Assembly (NCBI RefSeq): GCF_000741175.1
Contig: NZ_JGYS01000012.1
Coordinates: 1 to 64,000, forward strand
From: Bifidobacterium callitrichos DSM 23973
GTDB lineage: Bacteria; Actinomycetota; Actinomycetes; Actinomycetales; Bifidobacteriaceae
Length of the DNA stretch: 64,000 bases
Direction: 5' to 3'
Shown: piece after piece, positions 17,582 to 26,775 of the stretch
How positions within the stretch are numbered: position 1 is the first letter of the stretch
Layout: each line of letters starts with the position of its first letter
Position numbers and translations under genes: made by a program
The notes under the pieces: model-generated
The model's database searches: none
Told to the model about the DNA's origin: nothing
What the model saw: only the letters and a program-made list of their open reading frames with translations

Positions 17582-18844
17582 ATGTCCACTGAGCATCGAC
17601 CCGAGAATCCGAGTCGGACCGGCCTGTCCTCGGCCGCGATCGCCGATCTGGCCGCGGATGAGGTCGACGAGACCGTCGACCTCGACGCGAAGCGACTGCC
17701 GCTCATCATCCGCATCTACGGCGTGCTCGTGCTGCTCGACGGCCTGGCCACGCTGCCGATCGTCGTATTCGCCTCGATCGACGCGGTCAAGGCGATCATG
17801 CGTGGCGAGCTCGCGTTCAACGCGATGAGCCTGACCGCCGACCTGAACGCGCTCGACGCCGTGGTCCTCATCGTCTCGGCGGCCGCGATGATCGTCTTCG
17901 GCGTTCTCCTCATCAGAAACCGCCGCCGCTACGCCGCGCGATGGGCGTACGTGCTCATGCCGATCACACTCGCCGAGGGCATGCTCTCGCTTGCGCTCGA
18001 GGGACTCGGCCCCAATATCCTGCCGTCCGGCATCCGGATGATCATCCTTGTGGCCGTATCGATCGCGGCCGATCCGTCCCTGATCGAGGAGCGACGACTC
18101 CAGCGCGCCCTGAAGCGCATGGAGGATCGCGATGCCTACGAGCAGGCCGTCAGAGCCGGTACGCTCGGCCGCGACCCGTCCGGCAAGGGCTACATCTCCC
18201 TCGACTTCTTCAACATCTTCTGGCTGTTCACCGTCGCCTGCGTGTTCGGCCTCGCCATCGAAACCGTCTACCACATGGCGATGTACCACGGCGAGCTACA
18301 GGATCGCGCGGGCCTGCTGTGGGGTCCGTTCTCGCCGATCTACGGCTGCGGCGCCGTGCTCGTCACCGTCGCGCTCAACCGATTGTGGAAATCGAATCCG
18401 TTCCTCATCTTCTGCGCGTCCGCGGTGATCGGCGGCGCATTCGAATACGCGACCAGCTGGTTCATGGAGGTCGCGTTCGGCATCACCGCGTGGGACTACA
18501 CCGGCCAGTGGCTGTCGATCGACGGACGCACCTCCGGCAAGTACATGTTCTTCTGGGGACTGATCGGCGTGGCCTGGGTGCGATGGATCCTGCCGCGCCT
18601 CCTGCGCCTGATCAATCGCATCCCCTGGAAGGTCCGCTATTCGCTGACCACCGTATGCGCCATCCTCATGGTCGTCGACATCGTCTTCACCCTGATGGCG
18701 CTCGACTGCTGGTACGGGCGCATGGCCGGCCTGCCGCAGGACTCCCCGATCACGGCCTGGTTCGCGCGCAACTTCGACAACGATTTCATGTCCGCGCGAT
18801 TCCAGACCATGACCCTCGACCCCTCCAAGGCCGGCCGTATGTGA
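17582..18844 (+). CDS. Putative ABC-transporter permease of CmpB type (multi-pass membrane protein)
   Basis: 420 aa. Two to four membrane segments lie in the first half (~45-160). The second half (~215-400) matches the ABC_trans_CmpB family: FSPIYGCGA, GGAFEYATSWFMEVAFG and an aromatic WDYTGQWLSIDGR segment. Families of this type are widespread in Gram-positive bacteria and poorly characterised; no ATPase gene is adjacent. The start is taken as MSTEHRPE because GGAATGGAG precedes it at normal distance; an in-frame ATG 12 bp earlier is possible. Confidence 0.75.
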   Translation: MSTEHRPENPSRTGLSSAAIADLAADEVDETVDLDAKRLPLIIRIYGVLVLLDGLATLPIVVFASIDAVKAIMRGELAFNAMSLTADLNALDAVVLIVSAAAMIVFGVLLIRNRRRYAARWAYVLMPITLAEGMLSLALEGLGPNILPSGIRMIILVAVSIAADPSLIEERRLQRALKRMEDRDAYEQAVRAGTLGRDPSGKGYISLDFFNIFWLFTVACVFGLAIETVYHMAMYHGELQDRAGLLWGPFSPIYGCGAVLVTVALNRLWKSNPFLIFCASAVIGGAFEYATSWFMEVAFGITAWDYTGQWLSIDGRTSGKYMFFWGLIGVAWVRWILPRLLRLINRIPWKVRYSLTTVCAILMVVDIVFTLMALDCWYGRMAGLPQDSPITAWFARNFDNDFMSARFQTMTLDPSKAGRM

Positions 18845-18853
18845 CGTATGTGA

Positions 18854-20044
18854 TCAGAGTCCGTACTGCTCGCGCGCGAAGCGTTCGAGCGCCGGGATCG
18901 AGCGCTTGACCTTCTCCGTGTCGATGCAGTACGCCATGCGGAAGTATCCCGGCACGCCGAAGCTCTCCGACGGCACGAGGATCAGATCGTACTCCTTCGC
19001 CTTCATGCAGAACGCGGTCGCATCCTCCTCGAGCGCCTTCGGGAAGATGTAGAACGTGCCGCCCGGGCGCACCACGTCGAAGCCGATCGAGGTCAGCGCG
19101 TCGTACAGCAGGTTCATGTTCGTCTCGTACACGCCGAGATCGGAGGTCTCGTCGAGCACCTTCGCGACGCCCAGCTGGATCGAGCTCGGCGGGCAGTTGT
19201 GGCCGGTGCCGCGCGAGATCTGGCCCATCATCGGCACGAGCAGCTCCGCGTCCGTGGCACGCGGGTTGACCGCCACGTAGCCGATGCGCTCGCCCGGCAG
19301 GGACAGCGACTTCGACCACGAGTAGCAGGTGAGCGTGTTGTCGTAGTACTTCGCCGGGTACGGCTGCGTGGCGCCGTCGAACACGATCTCGCGGTACGGT
19401 TCGTCGCTGATCAGGAAGATGTCGTGGCCGTACTCCTCCTGCTTGACGCGCAGAAGGCCCGCGAGCTTGTCGAGCGTCGCGGCCGAGTACACGGCGCCGG
19501 ACGGGTTGTTCGGCGTGTTGATGAGCACCGCCTGCACACCCGGGTTGAGCGCCGCCTCGAACGCCTCGAAGTTGATCTGGAAGTTTTCGGTGTCGGCCGG
19601 GATCACGGTCAGATGCGCGCCCGTGCCCTCCACGTACGGCTGGTATTCGGGGAAGTACGGCGCGAACGTGATGACCTCGTCGCCCGGCTTGGTCACGGCG
19701 CGCATCGCGTGCGCCAGTGCGCCCGCCGCGCCCGTGGTCGGGAAGATGTGATTGCCGGTGTAATCCATGTCGAACCGGCGATTGAGCGATTCGGCGATCG
19801 CGTCCTTCACACTCGGAATGCCCAGCGACGGCGAGTAGCCATGGATCGCGACCGGATCACCGTGCTCGTACAGGTCGACCATCGTGCGCGAGAAATCGGC
19901 CGGCGCAGGCACGCTCGGATTGCCTAGGGAGTAGTCGAACACGTTCTCGTAGCCGATCTCCTTGCCTCGTGCCGTCGCGTATTCGCTTAAGGTGCGGATG
20001 ACGGATTTGCCGCCCAGCATCGCCTTGTAATGCTCGTTGATCAT
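18854..20044 (-). CDS. PLP-dependent class I/II aminotransferase
   Basis: 396 aa, cytoplasmic fold-type I aminotransferase, similar to aspartate/alanine transaminases. Visible active-site features are NTPNNPSG at residues 176-183 (Asn180), SDEPY with Asp214 for the pyridine nitrogen, and the Schiff-base lysine Lys245 in SWSKSLSLPGER. The substrate cannot be read from sequence. It converges on the CmpB-like gene with only 9 bp between the stop codons. The start was chosen at the ATG preceded by AAAGGAG. Confidence 0.88.
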   Translation of the reverse strand: MINEHYKAMLGGKSVIRTLSEYATARGKEIGYENVFDYSLGNPSVPAPADFSRTMVDLYEHGDPVAIHGYSPSLGIPSVKDAIAESLNRRFDMDYTGNHIFPTTGAAGALAHAMRAVTKPGDEVITFAPYFPEYQPYVEGTGAHLTVIPADTENFQINFEAFEAALNPGVQAVLINTPNNPSGAVYSAATLDKLAGLLRVKQEEYGHDIFLISDEPYREIVFDGATQPYPAKYYDNTLTCYSWSKSLSLPGERIGYVAVNPRATDAELLVPMMGQISRGTGHNCPPSSIQLGVAKVLDETSDLGVYETNMNLLYDALTSIGFDVVRPGGTFYIFPKALEEDATAFCMKAKEYDLILVPSESFGVPGYFRMAYCIDTEKVKRSIPALERFAREQYGL

Positions 20045-20396
20045 CGATTACTCCTTTGCCTGATGACAGTTGTCTGATGTCTGATCTGATGTCTGACATG
20101 TGACGTCCGATTCATGTGCCTTCTATTCAACCACTTCAACCGCTCGACGTGACGATTCGCTTCCGATGCTTGTCCGCGTTCCCGTGTCCATCCGTGGTCC
20201 CGTGGTCCCGTGGTCGTCCGTGGTGCGACGTATCCGACGGCAGATCCGCCGCAAACGGATTCCGCCGCGGGTAAGACGCCCCTCGCCTTAGGCCGCACAC
20301 GGCGATAGACTCGGGACTGTGGGGGATCTCCGCACGCCACGTTCGCGCGGACATGTCCCCGTAAGTATTGTTGTCAGTCGACTGAAAGGCAATGCA
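20045..20396. other. Divergent intergenic region upstream of gnd
   Basis: Gap of 352 bp with no gene. It contains short imperfect direct repeats based on TGTCTGATG (20068-20100) and on GTGGTCCC (20187-20220). TAGACT at 20306-20311 could be a -10 element for gnd, leaving an untranslated leader of about 80 nt; this is a weak assignment. Confidence 0.35.
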
Positions 20397-21851
20397 ATGG
20401 CCGAAGCTACGGCAAACATCGGTGTGATCGGATTGGCCGCGATGGGCTCGAATCTGGCGCGCAATCTGGCGCACCACGGCAATACGGTGGCCCTGTTCAA
20501 CCGTCACTACTCGCGCACCGAGAAGCTGATGGAGGAGCACGGCTCCGAGGGCGCGTTCGTGCCGGCGAAGACGCTGGAGGAGTTCGCCGCGTCCCTGAAG
20601 CGCCCGCGCACCGCGATCATCATGGTCAAGGCCGGCGCCCCGACCGACGCGGTGATCGAGCAGCTCGAGGAGGTCTTCGAGCCGGGCGACATCATCGTCG
20701 ACGGCGGCAACTCCTTCTTCAAGGACACGATCAAGCGTGAGAAGGCCGTGCGCGCGAAGGGCTTCCACTTCGTCGGCTGCGGCGTGTCCGGCGGTGAGGA
20801 GGGCGCGCTCAACGGCCCGTCCCTGATGCCCGGCGGCACCGTGGAATCCTGGAAGACCCTGGGCCCGATCCTCGAGTCGATCGCGGCGAAGGTCAACGGT
20901 GAGCCGTGCGTGACGCACATCGGCACCGACGGCGCCGGCCACTTCGTCAAGATGGTGCACAACGGCATCGAGTACGCCGACATGCAGGTCATCGGCGAGG
21001 CGTACGACATTCTGCGCCGTGGCCTCGGTATGGACGCCGAGGAGATCGCCGACGTGTTCGACGAGTGGAACAAGGGCGATCTCGACTCCTACCTGATCGA
21101 GATCACCGCCGAGGTGCTGCATCACAAGGATGCCGCCACCGGCAAGCCGTTCGTGGACGTGGTCGTCGACCACGCCGGCATGAAGGGCACCGGCACGTGG
21201 ACCGTGCAGACCGGTCTCGAGTTCGGCTCCCCGGTCGCCTCGATCGGCGAGGCCGTGTTCGCCCGCGCCCTGTCCTCCCATGGCGAGCTGCGTGAGGCCG
21301 CCCAGCAGGAGGGTCTGGCCGGTCCGAACAAGACCATCGATCTGGACGGCGAGGATAAGGCCGCGTTCATCGAGGATGTGCGCAAGGCGCTGTTTGCGTC
21401 CAAGGTCGTCGCCTACGCCCAGGGCCTCAACGAGATCCAGGACGGTGCGAAGACCTACGGCTGGGACATCAACCTGTCCGAGGTGGCTCGCATCTGGCGT
21501 GGCGGCTGCATCATCCGCGCGCAGTTCCTGCTCGATCGCATCACCGAGGCGTTCAAGGGCGACAACCCGCCGGCCTCGCTGCTGTTTGACCCGTACTTCG
21601 AGAAGATCATCGGCGAATCGCAGGATGCGTGGCGCCGCGTGATCGTCAAGGCGATCGAGGCCGGTATTCCGACCCCGGTGTTCTCCAGCTCCCTGGCCTA
21701 CTACGACGGCCTGCGCTCCAAGCGCCTGCCCACCGCCCTGACCCAGTCCCAGCGCGACCTCTTCGGTGCCCACACCTACGGCCGCGTCGACAAGCCGGGC
21801 GTGTTCCACACGCTGTGGGCCGAACCGGGCAAGCCGGAAATCGAGGAGTAG
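20397..21851 (+). CDS. gnd: 6-phosphogluconate dehydrogenase, decarboxylating
   Basis: Converts 6-phosphogluconate to ribulose 5-phosphate, CO2 and NADPH. 484 aa, the normal length for the bacterial enzyme. The nucleotide-binding GLAAMGSNLARNL is at residues 12-24. The substrate-binding GCGVSGGEEGALNGPSLMPGG region and the catalytic HFVKMVHNGIEY segment (Lys and Asn-Gly) are all intact. RBS GAAAGG lies 7 nt before the ATG. It faces pgl-opcA-zwf across a 1.4-kb repeat-filled gap, so the complete oxidative branch is encoded here. Confidence 0.97.
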   Translation: MAEATANIGVIGLAAMGSNLARNLAHHGNTVALFNRHYSRTEKLMEEHGSEGAFVPAKTLEEFAASLKRPRTAIIMVKAGAPTDAVIEQLEEVFEPGDIIVDGGNSFFKDTIKREKAVRAKGFHFVGCGVSGGEEGALNGPSLMPGGTVESWKTLGPILESIAAKVNGEPCVTHIGTDGAGHFVKMVHNGIEYADMQVIGEAYDILRRGLGMDAEEIADVFDEWNKGDLDSYLIEITAEVLHHKDAATGKPFVDVVVDHAGMKGTGTWTVQTGLEFGSPVASIGEAVFARALSSHGELREAAQQEGLAGPNKTIDLDGEDKAAFIEDVRKALFASKVVAYAQGLNEIQDGAKTYGWDINLSEVARIWRGGCIIRAQFLLDRITEAFKGDNPPASLLFDPYFEKIIGESQDAWRRVIVKAIEAGIPTPVFSSSLAYYDGLRSKRLPTALTQSQRDLFGAHTYGRVDKPGVFHTLWAEPGKPEIEE

Positions 21852-22104
21852 CCTCGATTCCCGGCTTGAGGACTGTCCGGTGGACTGTCCGACCGGTTCG
21901 GTGGTTGGCGGCTATGCCGCCAACCCAGCATCGGGTCTCGCCGTAAGACAAGTCGGTAATTGTCGATCGAATCGGTTCAGCCGGGGATCGAGGAGCCGCC
22001 TCGATTTTTCGGTTTTCGGCTTGAGGACAGTCCTGTGGACCGTCCGACCGGTTCTCGGTGGGTGGCGGCTATACCCGCCACCCCGGCACTGGGAGGGACT
22101 CGCC
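21840..22104. repeat. Tandem duplication that begins in the 3' end of gnd
   Basis: Copy 1 (21840-21942) and copy 2 (21987-22104) share order and sequence. Each begins ATCGAGGAG..GCCTCGAT (a hairpin), continues GGCTTGAGGAC, a TGTCCGACCGGTT block and a GGCGGCTAT hairpin, and ends CTCGCC. Copy 1 includes the last 12 nt of gnd. The copies differ by small insertions and substitutions, so the duplication is not recent. Confidence 0.8.
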
Positions 22105-22239
22105 GGAGGAACGCTCGTGAATCTGTGGCACTCGTTGTGGTCACTGCTGTGTATTCAAATGAAAGTGGGCCGTGTGAGCGTGTGGATAGTCTGCGTTGTG
22201 GTCGCTGCGTAGAGGCCGGTGCAACATATTCACGAACTC

Positions 22240-22534
22240 CTGCCACTCAAAGCAATAATCGTCGGAAATCACGTTGAGCGGCACAGACCTCTGCCGCGTA
22301 ATGCAATTTTCGACGATTTTCTCGTTGAACGGCAGTCGGCTCTCCCCATCGTCTTATCAAGTCAGCGATCTCCATATCCGGGATCGTTGGAAAATAGGCA
22401 TTTTGACGATACGTCAATTTCTGGAATCATTGTCTTCTGTGCCGTTCAACGTAAAAAACAGTGAAATATGCGTTGAGCGGCACTGATTTCTGCCATGCAA
22501 CGCAATTCTCATGGTTTTTCGCGTTGAGTGGCAG
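22240..22534. repeat. Hairpin repeat family R2 (two pairs of 45-bp units)
   Basis: Four units of exactly 45 bp: 22240-22284, 22291-22335, 22439-22483 and 22490-22534. Each has arms related to CTGCCnnTCAACG / CGTTGAGCGGCAG. Units 1-2 and 3-4 are each separated by 6 bp, giving a 51-bp period within a pair. The loops differ but keep an A/T-rich GCAATTnTC core. Confidence 0.88.
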
Positions 22535-22737
22535 ACAGCAACGCATGAAGTGCAACGAAGAGAGTTGAATTCTGTCACCAACCCTTGCAAGTTCGGTGAG
22601 ATCGGCCATCACGGATTCTCCCCATGCTCCCGTTTGTTGCTGTGTGGCGATCATCCGAACAACGAAAACGGTTCCATGAACGGCGATCGGTGAGATTGGC
22701 CATTCACGGAACCGTTTTCTATATCTTGGATTCTCTC
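22535..22737. other. Unassigned stretch between R2 and R1-B
   Basis: No gene is visible. A hairpin at about 22668-22719 (AACGGTTCC / GGAACCGTT) surrounds GGTGAGATTGGCCA. A similar GGTGAGATCGGCCATCACGGA motif occurs about 80 bp earlier. Confidence 0.4.
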
Positions 22738-22909
22738 AGCGTCACATATTCCCGAAAATAATCCACCTCCCGGGAATAAGTGACGTTGAGTTTAAGGTAG
22801 CGTCATATATTCCCGAGAATAATCCGCTCCGCGGGAATAAGTGACGTTGAGTTGGAGGCAGCGTCACATATTCCCGGGGTGTCGGGTTATTTCGGGAATA
22901 AGTGACGCT
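22738..22909. repeat. Hairpin repeat family R1, array B (3 units)
   Basis: Three 50-bp palindromic units at 22738-22787, 22799-22848 and 22860-22909. They have AGCGTCACATATTCCCG-like left arms and CGGGAATAAGTGACG-like right arms, separated by 11-bp spacers (both GAGTT...). The 61-bp period is identical to array A at 14314-14424. Confidence 0.92.
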
Positions 22910-22945
22910 GAGGAGGAGAGAAGCTCCCCTTGGGGCTGGGCTTAT

Positions 22946-23159
22946 GTCCTCGGGAGGTTATTTGTCCGCGGATTGGGTTGGGTGTTGTGGATTGGGTCTT
23001 GGGGCTGTGTCCTCGGGAAACCTAGTGGTCCGTGGTTGGGAGGGGTATCCTCGGGGAACTTTGTCTAGTTCGGGCGAATAGTCCTCGGGAAACCTAGTGG
23101 TCTGTGGTTTGGGCTTTGGGCTGTGCCCTGTGTCCTCGGGGAAGCCGGGGACACAGGGC
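22946..23159. repeat. G/T-rich region with TCCTCGGG repeats and a closing hairpin
   Basis: The 29-bp sequence starting GTCCTCGGGAAACCTAG occurs at 23009-23037 and 23081-23109 with one mismatch. Related TCCTCGGG cores lie at 22946, 23047 and 23132. The region ends in an 11-bp perfect hairpin (23125-23135 / 23149-23159). No coding potential is convincing. It could be a degenerate repeat array or a structured RNA. Confidence 0.6.
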
Positions 23160-23229
23160 TGGTGCCTATGTCATCGACCGATGGGAGGGAGAGGCAAAAA
23201 CCCTGAGTTCCGTCAGTCACATCGGCCCG

Positions 23230-24090
23230 TCACAGCTTGACGACCGTCTCCTCGGTGGAGAACCAGATGAACTCGTCCACGCCACCGGCGAATGACGACG
23301 GGTACTCCGGGTCGCCGCCCTTGTCCGCACCCGCGAACACGTGTGCGAGTGATTCGGCCTTGCCGGCACCGGCCGCGAAGAACCACGTACGATGCGATCG
23401 CGCGATCAGCGGCGCGGACAGCGAGACGCGCAGCGGCGGCATCTTCGGCGAGTGGCTCACGCCGACGGCAAGACGATCGCGCACCTCGACCTCGTGGTGA
23501 CCGGACGACGCCGGGAACAGCGAGGCGTAGTGGCCGTCCGGTCCCATGCCGAGGATCATCAGATCGATGACCGGTTCCGGTCCGAGTTCGCGCGTCAGCT
23601 CGTCCTCATACGCATGGGCCGCCGCGTCGAGCAACACGTTGTTCTCGGCGTCCGCGGCCGATCGCACGAACTCGTCGGTGGAGGCCGCATCGGCCGTGAC
23701 CTTCGCGATCTCGTCCGCCGGGCGCACGTCCGGCGCCATTTCGTGGATGTTCGATTCCGGCAGCCTGCCGTCGGCGACCAGCTGGTCGAGCAGCAGTCGT
23801 CGGGCCTCAAGCGCGTTGCGATCGGCGGAATCGGACGGCACGAACCGTTCGTCGCTCCACCAGAAGTGGACGCGCGACCAATCGATGGACGCCGCCAGCG
23901 GATCGGCAAGCACCAGTCCGAGCGGCTGGGCGGCCGAACCGCCGGAGAGCGCGACGTCGACACGTTCGCGCCGGCTGCCGTCGGGCAGTCGTTCGGCGAG
24001 CAGATCCAGCAGCGTCAACGTGAGTCGCTGCGCGCCGGCCTGGATCATCAGATCCTTGTTCGGGTAGACGATGAGTGTGCGGTTAGCCAT
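23230..24090 (-). CDS. pgl: 6-phosphogluconolactonase (DevB/SOL family)
   Basis: Hydrolyses 6-phosphogluconolactone to 6-phosphogluconate. 286 aa with the family's features: VDVALSGGSAAQPLG near residues 44-58, HFWWSDERFVP with the conserved acidic/Arg residues (~75-85), and LMILGMGPDGHYASLFP with the catalytic His region (~173-190). Last gene of zwf-opcA-pgl; its ATG lies about 35 bp after the opcA stop. The position at the end of this cluster is typical of actinobacteria. Confidence 0.94.
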   Translation of the reverse strand: MANRTLIVYPNKDLMIQAGAQRLTLTLLDLLAERLPDGSRRERVDVALSGGSAAQPLGLVLADPLAASIDWSRVHFWWSDERFVPSDSADRNALEARRLLLDQLVADGRLPESNIHEMAPDVRPADEIAKVTADAASTDEFVRSAADAENNVLLDAAAHAYEDELTRELGPEPVIDLMILGMGPDGHYASLFPASSGHHEVEVRDRLAVGVSHSPKMPPLRVSLSAPLIARSHRTWFFAAGAGKAESLAHVFAGADKGGDPEYPSSFAGGVDEFIWFSTEETVVKL

Positions 24091-24124
24091 GGATCAACTC
24101 CTATTCCGTGCGATGACGTGCGAT

Positions 24125-25135
24125 TCAGTGACGAATCAGATCCCATCCCTCGTTGATGACCTCGGCGTAGATCTCATCCGGGTCGATGCGACGCAGCTCC
24201 TCGGTCAGGCAGTCCTCGATCGTGCGCACCGGCACGGAGATCGGCTGCGGCGTCTGACCGGGCATCGAGATCAGCGCCTGATCCTCGTACGGGCGTTCCA
24301 GCGACACCACGCCGTCGGCGCGCGTCAGGTACACGCCAGTGACGGCTTCGGCGTCATCCACGTATTCCACGTCGACCGGCACGCCGAGCTTGAGTCGCAG
24401 CCATGCGCACAGGAGATCCATGGGCAGGAACTCCTTCGGGCCACTCACCTTCACGGCGGTGATCGGCAGGTGCGGCGGCTGGTCGAGCATCGAGGCGAGC
24501 ATCGCGCGCCAGACGGTCAGTCGCGTCCACGACAGGTCGACGTCCTCGGGTGTCCAGTTGCGGCGCAGGCGTTCGATCGTCGCCTCCGGGTTGTTGGAGT
24601 GCATCGCGTCGGTGAGACGGCTGCGGGCCATCGCACCCATGAGGTCCTTCGACGGGTTCGACGGGGCGGTGGTCGGCCACCACGCCACGACCGGCACGTC
24701 CGGCACGAGCAGCGGGATGACGAGCGTGTCCGGGTGATTGATGAGCCCGTTGCGGGGACGCAGGATGATGATCTCACCCGCGCCGGCGTCCGCGCCGAAG
24801 CGCACCTGCGCGTTGAGGTTCGATCCCGCGGGGCCGTCGGTCAGGTCGACCGCCGGATTGTCGGTCTTCTCCATCGCCTTGACATCGTCATCGCCGTTGC
24901 CGTTGGCACCGTTGGTGCTGTTGGCCGTCTTGTCCGGCACGATCGCGATCACGCGGCACGGGTGCTCGCGGCTGGCCGCGTTCGCAATGGCGAGCGCGTG
25001 CTCCAGATCGGAGTCGTCGGTGGCGATGAGCAGCGTCAGCACGCGGCCGGTCGCCGACTCGCCGCGCTCCTCGTGCAGCTGTTCGATCTTGTGGGCGATT
25101 TCGCGCGTACGCGTGTTCGGCATATCGATGATCAT
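24125..25135 (-). CDS. opcA: Glucose-6-phosphate dehydrogenase assembly protein OpcA
   Basis: 336 aa. OpcA activates or assembles glucose-6-phosphate dehydrogenase in actinobacteria (established knowledge). Its start MIIDMPNTRTREIAHKIEQL is typical of the family, as are VVAWWPTTAPSNPSKDLMG and DLSWTRLTVWRAMLAS. The ATG at 25135 overlaps the zwf TGA by 4 bp (ATGA), which decides the start and implies translational coupling. A variable Asn/Gly/Asp-rich stretch lies at residues ~75-100. Confidence 0.95.
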   Translation of the reverse strand: MIIDMPNTRTREIAHKIEQLHEERGESATGRVLTLLIATDDSDLEHALAIANAASREHPCRVIAIVPDKTANSTNGANGNGDDDVKAMEKTDNPAVDLTDGPAGSNLNAQVRFGADAGAGEIIILRPRNGLINHPDTLVIPLLVPDVPVVAWWPTTAPSNPSKDLMGAMARSRLTDAMHSNNPEATIERLRRNWTPEDVDLSWTRLTVWRAMLASMLDQPPHLPITAVKVSGPKEFLPMDLLCAWLRLKLGVPVDVEYVDDAEAVTGVYLTRADGVVSLERPYEDQALISMPGQTPQPISVPVRTIEDCLTEELRRIDPDEIYAEVINEGWDLIRH

Positions 25136-26670
25136 GGCATCCTCCAGTGGCGGCCCTCGCGCGCCAGCATCTCGTCGGCCTCGGCCGGACCCCACGTGCC
25201 TGCACGGTAGGGCTGCGGCTGACCGAGCGTGGACCAGAAGTCTTCAATCGGATCGAGGATCTCCCAGCTGAGGTTCACCTCTTCGGTGGTCGGGAACAGC
25301 GGCGGATCGCCGAGCAGCACGTCGAGGATCAGTCGCTCGTAGGCCTCGGGGGAGTTCTCGGTGAAGGAGCGGCCGTAGCTGAAGTCCATGTTGACGTCGC
25401 GGACCTCCATCGTGGAGCCGCCGGGGACCTTCGCGCCGAATCGCATGGTCACGCCCTCGTCCGGCTGGACGCGGATGACGATCGCGTTCTTGCCGAGCTC
25501 GCGCACGGCGGTCTGCTCGAACGGCAGGTGCGGCGCGCGCTTGAACACGACGGCGATCTCGGTGACACGCTTGCCGAGGCGCTTGCCGCAGCGCAGGTAG
25601 AACGGCACGCCGGCCCAGCGGCGCGTGTCGATGTCCAATTCGATGGCGGCGTACGTCTCCGTGGTCGACTTCGGGTCGATGCCCTTCTCCTCCAGATAGC
25701 CGACGACCTCGTGCGAGCCTTGCCAGCCCTTCGCGTACTGGCCGCGGGCGGTGTGCAGCGAAAGGTCCTTGGGCAGACGCACGGCGGAGAGCACCTTGGT
25801 CTTCTCCGCCGTCAGGTCCTTGGCGGTGAAGCTCACCGGCTCCTCCATGGCGGTCAGGGCCATGAGCTGGAGCAGGTGGTTCTGGATGACGTCGCGCGCG
25901 GCGCCGATGCCGTCGTAGTAGCCGGCGCGGCCGCCGATGCCGATGTCCTCGGCCATCGTGATCTGCACGTGATCGACGTAGTTCGCGTTCCAGATCGGCT
26001 CGTACATCGAGTTGGCGAAGCGCAACGCGAGCAGGTTCTGCACGGTCTCCTTGCCGAGGTAGTGGTCGATGCGGAACACCGAGCTCGGATCGAACACCTC
26101 GGAGACGACGCGATCGAGCTCCTTGGCGCTGGCGAGGTCATGGCCGAACGGCTTCTCGATGATGACGCGTCGCCACGCGCCCTCACTCGAGCGTGACAGT
26201 CCGGAGGCCGCCAGCTGCTTGGCGACGATCGGGAACGCGCGCGGCGGCACGGACATGTAGAACGCGTGATTGCCGCGCGTGCCGCGGTCGCGGTCGAGCT
26301 CCTGCACGGTGGCGCTCAGTCGCTCGAACGCCTCCGGGTCGTCGAACGTGCCCTGCACGAAGCGGATGCCGGCGGCGAGGTTCTTCCAGGTCGACTCCTT
26401 GAACGGAGTGCGGCAGCGGGCCTTGACCGCGGTCTTGACGAATTCGATGAAATGCTCCTGCGTCCAGTCGCGTCGCGCGAAACCGGTCAGGCCGAAACTT
26501 GGCGGCAGCAGACCGCGGTTCGCGAGATCGTACACGGCCGGCAGCAGCTTCTTCTGCGCCAGATCGCCCGTGACACCGAAGATGACCAGACTGCACGGTC
26601 CGGCGATGCGGGGCAATCGCAGGTCGCGCGGATCGCGCAACGGATTGATCCATGTGGGTGCTTCACTCAT
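25132..26670 (-). CDS. zwf: Glucose-6-phosphate 1-dehydrogenase
   Basis: First enzyme of the oxidative pentose-phosphate route, 512 aa. Cofactor-binding GVTGDLAQKKLLPA lies near the N-terminus. The catalytic motif RIDHYLGKE, with the base His, lies near residue 200. The start MSEAPTWINP was chosen because the family begins shortly before this point. No Shine-Dalgarno precedes it. Instead TACGAT, a good -10 element, ends only about 8 nt before the ATG, which suggests a leaderless mRNA. An in-frame upstream ATG would add 24 residues with no support. Confidence 0.96.
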   Translation of the reverse strand: MSEAPTWINPLRDPRDLRLPRIAGPCSLVIFGVTGDLAQKKLLPAVYDLANRGLLPPSFGLTGFARRDWTQEHFIEFVKTAVKARCRTPFKESTWKNLAAGIRFVQGTFDDPEAFERLSATVQELDRDRGTRGNHAFYMSVPPRAFPIVAKQLAASGLSRSSEGAWRRVIIEKPFGHDLASAKELDRVVSEVFDPSSVFRIDHYLGKETVQNLLALRFANSMYEPIWNANYVDHVQITMAEDIGIGGRAGYYDGIGAARDVIQNHLLQLMALTAMEEPVSFTAKDLTAEKTKVLSAVRLPKDLSLHTARGQYAKGWQGSHEVVGYLEEKGIDPKSTTETYAAIELDIDTRRWAGVPFYLRCGKRLGKRVTEIAVVFKRAPHLPFEQTAVRELGKNAIVIRVQPDEGVTMRFGAKVPGGSTMEVRDVNMDFSYGRSFTENSPEAYERLILDVLLGDPPLFPTTEEVNLSWEILDPIEDFWSTLGQPQPYRAGTWGPAEADEMLAREGRHWRMP

Positions 26671-26775
26671 GGTTCTTATCGTAGCCGCGGGCGAGGGGCT
26701 TTCGTCAAGGGCGTACCGCGTGGAATGCGTGATTTCGCGCACGCAGGATATAGACCGTGGTTATGACGCGTGTGA

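Noticed and set aside
22219-22693. Small open frames in the gnd-pgl gap
   Set aside because: They run through repeat families R1 and R2, lack ribosome-binding sites and show no conserved features.
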